64,000 nt of DNA from JADGOV01 sp963814355 (GTDB taxonomy: Bacteria > Actinomycetota > Actinomycetes > JADGOV01). The DNA is taken from positions 62,001 to 126,000 of the forward strand of contig CAWFCZ010000031.1 in NCBI GenBank assembly GCA_963814355.1, written 5' to 3'. A program made the position numbers and the translations under genes. Shown here piece after piece: positions 32,115 to 38,516 of this stretch; position 1 is the stretch's first letter, and every line of letters starts with the position of its first letter. The notes below the pieces were generated by a model that was not told the origin of the DNA, ran no database searches, and saw only the letters and a list, made by a program, of their open reading frames with translations.

Positions 32115-32418
32115 CCGGCCAGTGTGGGACGTGCGGGCTGCCGAACGCGGGCGGGGGCTCGCGCCGGTTGGGCTGGCACCATCCGTCGGCTGTCCCGATC
32201 GCGATCACCGGCGCCCCCGGGGTTGGGGAACTGCCTCAGCGGCCCGCGTGCCCCCGGGGCAGGCGGCCGATCAGCTCAAGCAGGGCTTGTACGGGACGGT
32301 GCTGAGCCAGGGCGCCCGACAACTCGCATCCGCGTGTCGGCGCCGCACAAGCCGCCGCCGCCGGCGGCGCCGGGTTAGCGTGGGTTCCACGGGATCGGGC
32401 CCGGCGGGGAGGCGGGGC
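32115..32418. other. Intergenic stretch between divergent GNAT and DUF2786 genes
   Basis: About 300 bases without a convincing gene. TAGCGT near 32375-32380, about 40 bases before the DUF2786 GTG, is a possible -10 box. Small GC-rich palindromes (GCCGCCGCCGGCGGCG-type) precede it. No repeat, RNA gene or remnant could be recognised. Confidence 0.5.
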
Positions 32419-33714
32419 GTGGGAGTCAACAACCGGCAGCGCCGGGCTGCGAAGCGGCGCAAGCGGGACCGCGGACGCTCCGGCGCCGCAGGGCAGACCG
32501 GGTCGGGCTACGGCTGGGGCGGCAGTGCCGAAGACCGGGCACGGGAGCAGGCAGCACTCATCGTGCCGGGCATCGTCGCCCAGGTGGTAGCGGATCGGGC
32601 CGGCGCCGGCCGGTACGCGGCCGAACTCACCGACCCGGGCGCTCCGGTGGCGCCGCGGTTCGTCGCCGAGGCCGTGGCCGAGATGCTGGCCGGTTTGGTG
32701 ATCGGCGTGGTGCGCGGGGGCTGGACACCGTGCGATCTCGCCGAGATCGTTACCCGCCGGCTCAACGCCCGACACGTCCCGCTGCTGGCCTGCCTGGTCG
32801 CTGCCGAGACCGGCCGGCATCCGGCCGCCCGGGTCGATCCGGCCTGGCGGGACGACCTCGATCGGCTCGGCCCGTGGGAGCCGCCCGACTTGACCGAGCA
32901 GCCCGGCCTGGAGCTCGGGCTCGGGTTGTGCGCCGTCCTGATCGAGCTGCCGGTAGTGGCTCGGCTGATGGCGCCTCCCGGCGCGTACAACGGCGCGGGC
33001 ACCGGGCCGACCGGCACCGACACCCGGGTGCTTGCCAAGGTCCGCTCGCTGCTGGCCAAGGCCGAGTCCACCCAGTTCCCCGAGGAGGCCGAGGCGCTGT
33101 CCGGCAAGGCCCAGGAGCTGATGAGCCGGCACTCACTCGACCGGCTCCTGCACGAAGCCCGCCAGCAGCCCGAGGGGAACCCGGTGACGGCCCGCCGGTT
33201 GTGGATCAACCCGCCATACGTCCTGCCGAAGGCAATGCTGGTCCACGCGGTAGCCACCGCGAATCGGTGCCGGAGCGTGGTTTCCGAAGCGCTGGGCTTC
33301 GCCTCATTGATCGGGGAAGCGCCCGACCTCGAGGCCGTCGAGCTGCTCGTGACCTCGCTGCTCGTCCAGGCGGACCGCGCGATGCTGCGCTACGGCCGCC
33401 AGTCGGATCGGCGTGGTCAGTCGCGCACCACCTCCTTCCGCAGGTCGTTCCTGTTGGCCTACGCCGAGCGGATCGGCGAACGGCTGCGGGCGAGCACGTC
33501 CGGTGCGGTCGAGGACACCGGCCGCCGGGGTGAACTCGTTCCGGTGCTCGCCCGGCAGGCCGAGCGCGTCGATGCGGCCACCGCGCGCCTGTTCCCGAAC
33601 GCCTTCGAACGGGAAGCGCGGATCAGCAACGGGTACGGCTGGGCCGCCGGGCTGGCGGCGGCCGACCTCGCGCTGCTGGACAGCACCCTGGAGGTGACGG
33701 AGGCCGCGAGCTGA
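32419..33714 (+). CDS. DUF2786 domain protein
   Basis: I chose the GTG at 32419 (VGVNNRQRRAAKRRKRDRG), preceded by a G-rich ribosome site; the frame is open 530 bases further upstream without protein-like content. The product is 431 residues. It begins with a basic 'RRAAKRRKRDRGR' tail. The DUF2786 signature lies near residues 195-235 ('KVRSLLAKAESTQFPEEAEA', 'LSGKAQELMSRHSLD'). The C-terminal half (residues 245-430) is the associated conserved region. The basic tail suggests nucleic-acid contact, but no activity is known to me for the family. Confidence 0.85.
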   Translation: MGVNNRQRRAAKRRKRDRGRSGAAGQTGSGYGWGGSAEDRAREQAALIVPGIVAQVVADRAGAGRYAAELTDPGAPVAPRFVAEAVAEMLAGLVIGVVRGGWTPCDLAEIVTRRLNARHVPLLACLVAAETGRHPAARVDPAWRDDLDRLGPWEPPDLTEQPGLELGLGLCAVLIELPVVARLMAPPGAYNGAGTGPTGTDTRVLAKVRSLLAKAESTQFPEEAEALSGKAQELMSRHSLDRLLHEARQQPEGNPVTARRLWINPPYVLPKAMLVHAVATANRCRSVVSEALGFASLIGEAPDLEAVELLVTSLLVQADRAMLRYGRQSDRRGQSRTTSFRRSFLLAYAERIGERLRASTSGAVEDTGRRGELVPVLARQAERVDAATARLFPNAFEREARISNGYGWAAGLAAADLALLDSTLEVTEAAS

Positions 33715-33719
33715 CGCCG

Positions 33720-33733
33720 TCCCGCCGGCGGGA
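33720..33733 (+). terminator. Palindrome after the DUF2786 gene
   Basis: TCCCGCCGGCGGGA is a perfect 14-base palindrome 6 bases after the stop. As RNA it can fold with a tight 4-base loop. No T-run follows. It is a candidate factor-independent stop of the type seen in GC-rich genomes. Confidence 0.35.
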
Positions 33734-33838
33734 GCCGAATGGACCGGCGCCAGCAGTACCTCAGCCTCTGCGCCTGGGTCACCCGGTCTGATAGACCGAA
33801 GGAAATCCAGCCGATCCGCTCATGCGGAGGGGGCGACC

Positions 33839-34018
33839 ATGAAGAATCGCGAAGCAGCCATGGCGCAAGGAGAATCAGCGTCCAACGCCCGCCGTCACCT
33901 GGCCCGTGAGAAGACCGACCCACTGCTGGCGCGCTATCTCGGAACCGCGCTGCACACCACGCTCACCAGGAAGCGCAAGGCCGGAACTGTAACCGGTCAA
34001 CAGACGGCCGACCGCTAG
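33839..34018 (+). CDS. Small hypothetical protein, 59 residues
   Basis: ATG at 33839 preceded by a strong ribosome site (GGAGG, about 8 bases upstream); stop TAG at 34016-34018. The peptide is charged and helix-prone (ARRHLAREKTDPLLARYLG; LTRKRKAGTV), with no membrane segment or Cys. I do not recognise it. The strong ribosome site is the main support that it is translated. Confidence 0.5.
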   Translation: MKNREAAMAQGESASNARRHLAREKTDPLLARYLGTALHTTLTRKRKAGTVTGQQTADR

Positions 34019-34029
34019 CAGCTCTCGCG

Positions 34030-34122
34030 ATGCCCATCCCACTCCCTGGCGGCGGCCTGATCATCGACGGCTTCGTCGTGGTGGGAGTGGCGGCAACCGC
34101 CGGACTGGCGAGAGAACGATGA
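34030..34122 (+). CDS. Possible 30-residue hydrophobic peptide coupled to the next gene
   Basis: ATG at 34030, stop TGA at 34120-34122 overlapping the next start (ATGATG). The middle is hydrophobic (GLIIDGFVVVGVAATAGLA), long enough for one membrane pass. No clear ribosome site is visible. It may be a short membrane peptide or a translation-coupling leader, or an accident. Confidence 0.25.
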   Translation: MPIPLPGGGLIIDGFVVVGVAATAGLARER

Positions 34123-34919
34123 TGCCAGTGAGCACCGCGATCTCCGCACCGTCCGCACCGCGTACGGTGCCCCGCGGCGTCCGACGCATTCGGACCGACT
34201 GGAAGGCCCTGGCGGCACCCGCCGAGAACCCGGCCGCCTTCGACCCGGAATCGCTTGCGGCCCTACCAGAGCCGGCTCGCCGGTGGCTTTCGCACGCGAT
34301 AACCCCCGGCATGCCGTTGTGGCGGTCGGTGCACCTCGACATGGCCGGGCAGATCAAGCTGGGTGCCTGGCGGCGCTTCCGCGCCCGGCAGGTATTGGCG
34401 CCACCGGACGGTTTCGTCTGGGCGGCTACCGCAAGCGTGTTCGGGCTTCCGGTGAGCGGCTATGACCGGTACTCCAGCGGCGTCGGGGAGATGCGCTGGC
34501 GGCTGCTCGGGATGCTGCCGGTGAACTCCGCGACCGGCGCCGACGTCACCAGGAGCGCGGCGGGTCGACTGGCCGCGGAATGCGTGCTGCTGCCGACCTG
34601 CTACCCCGGCGCGGAATGGGCTGCCGGAAGCACGAAGGACAGTGCGGTGGCCACCTGGCGCCTGCCCGGCGGCGCGGAGTCCGCCGAAGTGCGCGTCGGG
34701 CCGGGTGGGCAGGTGCGCGACGTGAGAATCTCTCGGTGGGGCAACCCGAACGGCGCGCCCTTCGGCCGCTACCCCTTCGGGGTCACGGTGGAGCGCGAAG
34801 GCACCTTCGCCGGCATCACGCTTCCCACGGTGCTCCGGGCCGGTTGGTGGCGGGGAACCGACCGGCAGTCGGACGGCGAGTTCTTCCGGGCCACCATCAC
34901 CGCCGCCGCTTTCCGGTAA
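34119..34919 (+). CDS. Conserved hypothetical protein (DUF6544/DUF6920-like)
   Basis: A 266-residue protein with tandem ATGs at 34119 and 34122. Conserved features: 'LAALPEPARRWLSHAITPG', 'LDMAGQIKLGAWRRFRARQVL', 'GFVWAATASV', 'GYDRYSSGVGEMRWRLLGM', 'RLAAECVLLPTCY' and 'ISRWGNPNG'. Together these match a family of uncharacterised bacterial proteins that I recall as DUF6544/DUF6920. The exact Pfam name is from memory. No signal peptide, membrane segment or catalytic motif is obvious. Confidence 0.72.
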   Translation: MMPVSTAISAPSAPRTVPRGVRRIRTDWKALAAPAENPAAFDPESLAALPEPARRWLSHAITPGMPLWRSVHLDMAGQIKLGAWRRFRARQVLAPPDGFVWAATASVFGLPVSGYDRYSSGVGEMRWRLLGMLPVNSATGADVTRSAAGRLAAECVLLPTCYPGAEWAAGSTKDSAVATWRLPGGAESAEVRVGPGGQVRDVRISRWGNPNGAPFGRYPFGVTVEREGTFAGITLPTVLRAGWWRGTDRQSDGEFFRATITAAAFR

Positions 34920-34937
34920 CCGCGCCCGGGCTTGGGC

Positions 34938-36170
34938 TCAGTCGACCAGTGCCGAGTACACCAACTGCCGGAAGGCGGTTCGCAGCGGGTACGTCCCGGA
35001 CGGCAGCAGCTGGGTCAGCAGGATGGCGGTAAGGTCCTCGGCCGGGTCGATGAAGAACGCAGTGCTCGCCGCGCCCCCCCAGGACAGGTCCCCGACGCTG
35101 CCCATACTGCGGTAGGCCACTGGATCGGCCAGCACGGCAAGGCCAAGCCCGTGCCCCACCCCAGCGTAGCGGGAGCCGACCGCGAATTGCCCGGCGAAGG
35201 TTGCGATATCCACCCCGCCGGGCAGGTGGTTGCGGCCCAGGTGCGCCACGGTGCGGGGCCCGAGCAGCCGCACGCCGTCGACCGCTCCTCGGCCGAGCAG
35301 CAGCCGGGTGAACCGGTCGTAGTCGTCGAGGGTGGACACCAACCCCGCGCCACCGGAAAAGCACGCCCGAGACCTGAGCACCCGCCCGCCCACCTCGTCC
35401 TCAGGCATTGCCTGGCCGGTATCCGGGTCCGGCACGTACAGCCGGGCAAGCCGGTCTCGATGCGCTTGCGGGACCGCGAACCCGGTGTCGGCCATCCCGA
35501 GCGGGGTGAAGATCCGGTCGCGGAAGAAGTCGGCCAGCGACATCCCGGAGATCACCTCGACCACCCGGCCCAGGACGTCGGTGGCCACCGAGTAGTTCCA
35601 GGCGCTGCCCGGATCGAACAGCAGCGGCAACCCGGCCCACACCTGCGCGCAGGCCGCCAGATCCAGCTCCGCCGGAGGGTCGAGTTCGAACCCGGCGGCC
35701 CGGTACATCGCGTCCACTGGGGAGGTGCGGTTCGCGCCGTAGGTCAGCCCGGCGGTGTGGGTGAACAGGTGCCAGAGCCGGATCGGTTCGGTCGCCGGCC
35801 GCGTGATCGGCCGTTCCGGTGGCCCGCCGAGGTAGACCCGAGCGTCGGCGAAAGCCGGCAGATAGGTCTCCAGCGGGTCGAGCAGGTCGAACGCGGCTTC
35901 CTCGTACAGCATCAGCGCAGCGACCGCGGTGATCGGCTTGGTCATCGAGTAGATCCGAAACAGCGTGTCCGTGGTGATCGGTGTCCGACGTGCCAGGTCG
36001 CGGTATCCGTACGTCGAGCGGTGCACCGCCTGCCCTCGCCGGGTGACCAGTAGCGCCCATCCCGGTAGCCGGCCCTCGTCGACGTACCGGGCGAAGTACC
36101 GATCGAGGCGGCGTAACCGCTCCGGGTCGAAACCGCCCCCCGCCGGGTCGACGTCGTGGTGGGCGGGCAC
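34938..36170 (-). CDS. Serine hydrolase, beta-lactamase/esterase (class C-like) family
   Basis: I chose the GTG at 36170 because a perfect GGAGGT ribosome site lies just before it; the frame opens 66 bases earlier. The product is 410 residues. The nucleophile motif S-x-x-K is 'FRIYSMTKPITAVAAL' near residue 77, and the Tyr motif is 'WNYSVATDVLG' near residue 185. 'GLGLAVLADP' and 'GDLSWGGAASTAFFIDP' near 350-370 hold the third (H/W)GG-like motif. No signal peptide is seen, so it is probably a cytoplasmic esterase of EstB type and not a secreted beta-lactamase. Confidence 0.9.
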   Translation of the reverse strand: MPAHHDVDPAGGGFDPERLRRLDRYFARYVDEGRLPGWALLVTRRGQAVHRSTYGYRDLARRTPITTDTLFRIYSMTKPITAVAALMLYEEAAFDLLDPLETYLPAFADARVYLGGPPERPITRPATEPIRLWHLFTHTAGLTYGANRTSPVDAMYRAAGFELDPPAELDLAACAQVWAGLPLLFDPGSAWNYSVATDVLGRVVEVISGMSLADFFRDRIFTPLGMADTGFAVPQAHRDRLARLYVPDPDTGQAMPEDEVGGRVLRSRACFSGGAGLVSTLDDYDRFTRLLLGRGAVDGVRLLGPRTVAHLGRNHLPGGVDIATFAGQFAVGSRYAGVGHGLGLAVLADPVAYRSMGSVGDLSWGGAASTAFFIDPAEDLTAILLTQLLPSGTYPLRTAFRQLVYSALVD

Positions 36171-36283
36171 GAGCCACCTCCGAGATTCCGCTAGGAAGCG
36201 CCGGGCAGATGTGACGCAATCACCGGCGGCGACCATAGTGTCAGCCGTACCGGCTTCACGAAATCCACGTCCCGGGAGGCTCC

Positions 36284-36703
36284 ATGCACCTCGTACTTGC
36301 CGCCAACCCCGCAGCCGACCAACCGTGGGTGGCTGATGCGACCATCGAGTTGGCCCGACAGACCGGCGCCACGGTGGCGGTGGTCAGCGTCGACGAGCTA
36401 CCCGAGGGCGATATCGGCGCCGTGCCGCGCAGCAGCTTCCTGGAGCGCGCCGAGGCGGCCGCGGACGCGGCGGTGCAGCGGCTGGAGCAGGCGGGCATCG
36501 CCGTGACCAAGACGGTCCTGTCCGGGCGGGCGTTGGACCGCATCCTGGAGTTTGCCGCCGAGCAGCAGCCCGATGTCATCGTCGTCGGGTCGAGCGCTCG
36601 CGGTGCGCTGATGGAACGGCTGCTCGGCAGCGTGCCGATCGGCCTGCTGGAACGGGCCGGCCGGCCGGTGCTCATGGTGACCCAGCCCGGCCGCCACTCC
36701 TGA
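36284..36703 (+). CDS. Universal stress protein (UspA family)
   Basis: ATG at 36284 with GGGAGG upstream; 139 residues, one Usp domain. The fold starts at 'MHLVLAANPAADQPWVADATIELA'. The ATP-binding loop G-x2-G-x9-G-S is present as 'GSSARGALMERLLGSVP' near residues 106-122, followed by the last strand 'RPVLMVTQP'. These proteins bind ATP and help in stress or dormancy. The gene is divergent from the serine hydrolase, so the 113-base gap probably holds both promoters. Confidence 0.92.
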   Translation: MHLVLAANPAADQPWVADATIELARQTGATVAVVSVDELPEGDIGAVPRSSFLERAEAAADAAVQRLEQAGIAVTKTVLSGRALDRILEFAAEQQPDVIVVGSSARGALMERLLGSVPIGLLERAGRPVLMVTQPGRHS

Positions 36704-36733
36704 ACCCCCGGCCGGCCCGAGCCGCCGGCTGCG

Positions 36734-36809
36734 TCAGGGCCGCAGCAGCACCTTGATGGCCCGCCGCTCATCCGTCGCGGCGTAGGCCTGCGCCCCCCGT
36801 CGGCCAAGG
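36734..36809 (-). pseudogene. 3' scrap of a zinc-dependent alcohol dehydrogenase
   Basis: Read on the - strand, the last 25 codons before TGA (36734-36736) encode 'LGRRGAQAYAATDERRAIKV' followed by LLRP. This is the characteristic C-terminus of zinc-type medium-chain dehydrogenases (Y-x-A-x-D-x-R-x-A-I-K-V-L-x-R-P). Nothing upstream continues the gene: the aldo/keto reductase stop follows directly. It is a deletion remnant. Confidence 0.7.
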
Positions 36810-37865
36810 TCAGGCGGTACGCCGGCGGCGGAGGAAGGGATCTTCCAACGCGGGCGGGACGTAGCCCGCGTCGGCTCGGGAAAGCGTGACCCCGGGCGGC
36901 ACGATCTCATCGATCCGGTCCAGCACGTCGGTGCTCAGCGTGACCTCGGCGGCGCCGAGTTGGGATTCGAGGTGCTCCATAGTGCGCGGTCCGATGATCG
37001 GCGCGGTCACGGCAGGGTGCGTGAGGACGAAGGCCAGCGCCAGGTGTATCAGCGACATGCCGGCCTCCTCGGCGACGCCGGCCAGGGCGTCCGCGGCGTC
37101 GAGCTTGCGCTGGTTGCCCGGTTCGCTCAGGTCGTAGCGGGCCGGTATCCGCTCGGCGCGCAGCGAGGTCGGTGCCGCCGTGCCCTTGCGATATCGGCCG
37201 GTGAGCCACCCGCCGGCCAGCGGGCTCCAGGGCAGGATGCCGAGGCCGTAGCGCTCGGCGACCGGCAGGAGATCGGCTTCGACCCCCCGGACCAGCAGCG
37301 AGTACGGCGGCTGCTCGGTGACGAACCGGCCGAGCGCCTGGCGCTGCGCCGTCCACTGCGCCTCCACGACCTCGTGGGCGGGGAACGTGGAGGACCCGAA
37401 CGCCCGGATCTTGCCCTGGCGCTGCAGGTCGGTGAGCGCGCCGAGCGTCTCCGCCACGTCGGTTCCCCGCTCGGGGCGGTGCACCTGGTACAGGTCGATC
37501 CAGTCGGTGCCGAGCCGGCGGAGGCTCTGCTCGACTTCGTGAACGATCCAGCGACGGGAGTTGCCGCGCTGGTTCGGGTCGCCCCCCGGCTGGCCCATCG
37601 GTACGTCCATCGGGCCGTGGAACTTCGTCGCCAGGATCACGTCCTGGCGCCGGCCGCCGGCGAGCGCCTTGCCGACGATGATCTCCGACTCGCCCTGGGA
37701 GTAGACATCGGCAGTGTCGATGACATTGATCCCCGCGTCGAGCGCGCGGTGGATGATGCGGATCGACGCGTCGTGGTCGGGCTCCCCCCAGGCGCCGAAC
37801 ATCATCGCGCCCAGGCAGAGCGGGCTGACCTGCATTCCGGTACGTCCGAGGCTGCGGTAGTCCAT
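36810..37865 (-). CDS. Aldo/keto reductase
   Basis: A 351-residue protein starting at ATG 37865. It has the AKR TIM-barrel hallmarks: 'MDYRSLGRTGMQVSPLCLGAM', the catalytic Asp and Tyr in 'VIDTADVYSQGESEIIVGKAL', catalytic Lys in 'ILATKFHGPM', His in 'LYQVHRPERG', and NADP-contact residues near 'APIIGPRTMEHLESQLGA'. Substrate unknown. It closes onto the alcohol dehydrogenase scrap, which suggests a deletion joined them. TAGGGT (37872-37877, - strand) lies 6 bases before the ATG and no ribosome site is seen, so the mRNA is probably leaderless. Confidence 0.92.
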   Translation of the reverse strand: MDYRSLGRTGMQVSPLCLGAMMFGAWGEPDHDASIRIIHRALDAGINVIDTADVYSQGESEIIVGKALAGGRRQDVILATKFHGPMDVPMGQPGGDPNQRGNSRRWIVHEVEQSLRRLGTDWIDLYQVHRPERGTDVAETLGALTDLQRQGKIRAFGSSTFPAHEVVEAQWTAQRQALGRFVTEQPPYSLLVRGVEADLLPVAERYGLGILPWSPLAGGWLTGRYRKGTAAPTSLRAERIPARYDLSEPGNQRKLDAADALAGVAEEAGMSLIHLALAFVLTHPAVTAPIIGPRTMEHLESQLGAAEVTLSTDVLDRIDEIVPPGVTLSRADAGYVPPALEDPFLRRRRTA

Positions 37866-37871
37866 GTGCGC

Positions 37872-37877
37872 ACCCTA
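37872..37877 (-). promoter_or_regulatory. -10 box of the aldo/keto reductase (leaderless)
   Basis: TAGGGT on the - strand, 6 bases before the ATG at 37865. This spacing places the transcription start at or next to the start codon. No -35 hexamer is convincing. Confidence 0.5.
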
Positions 37878-37982
37878 GGCCCGCTCTCCGGCGTGGAATA
37901 CCCGAGCCGCTCTGTTGCTTGCTACACGCATCGAACAAGGGTGGGTCGACCAACCGCCGAAGGGTGGCAGTCAGCGCACGTG

Positions 37983-38516
37983 GTGACACCTGTCGTGGCG
38001 CAGACGTCCGCGCCGTCCGAGCTGGACCTGGAACTGGCGGCTCAGCTTGGAGCCGCGGTCAGCCGCCTCCTGCGGGTGGCCCGCCGCACCAAGATGGCGG
38101 TCGGCTCGGGGAGCGACCGGATCGAGGTGACCTCCGTCCCACTGCTGGTGGCCCTGGCCGAGGGCGGACCGATGCGCTCCGCCGCGCTGGCCGCTGCGGT
38201 CTTGAGCGATCCGTCAACGGTGAGCCGTCAGATCGCCGCCCTGGTCGAGGCCGACCTCGTCGAGCGTCGCCCCGATCCGGCCGATCGGCGAGCGAACTTG
38301 CTCGATCTCACGACGGCCGGCCGCGACGCCCTCGCCGCGCACCGGCGGGCCCGGGACGTCCACATCGCCCTGGTCACCGCGGCCTGGCCGGTGCACGACC
38401 GCCGACGCATTGCGGACCTGATCGACCGCCTCGCGGCCGACCTCACGAGCGACCTTCAGCCCACCACCGATCCGGCCGCAGACTATTCGGTACCAGCCTC
38501 TCAGGAGCACGCATGA
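37983..38516 (+). CDS. MarR-family transcriptional regulator
   Basis: GTG at 37983 (37980 and 37995 are in-frame alternatives); 177 residues. The N-terminal dimer helix 'LDLELAAQLGAAVSRLLRVARR' leads to a winged helix: 'PLLVALAEGGPMRSAALAAAVLSDPSTVSRQIAALVEADLVERRPDPADRRANLLDLTTAG' (seen in sections; recognition helix around DPSTVSRQIAAL, wing D-P-A-D-R-R). It overlaps the exporter start by 4 bases (ATGA). This is the classical arrangement of a ligand-responsive repressor controlling its own operon and a drug exporter. Confidence 0.92.
   Translation: MTPVVAQTSAPSELDLELAAQLGAAVSRLLRVARRTKMAVGSGSDRIEVTSVPLLVALAEGGPMRSAALAAAVLSDPSTVSRQIAALVEADLVERRPDPADRRANLLDLTTAGRDALAAHRRARDVHIALVTAAWPVHDRRRIADLIDRLAADLTSDLQPTTDPAADYSVPASQEHA

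Noticed and set aside
36296..36506. Alternate frame inside the universal stress protein gene
   Set aside because: It is Arg/Pro/Ser-rich and lacks any motif; the Usp frame has all family features.
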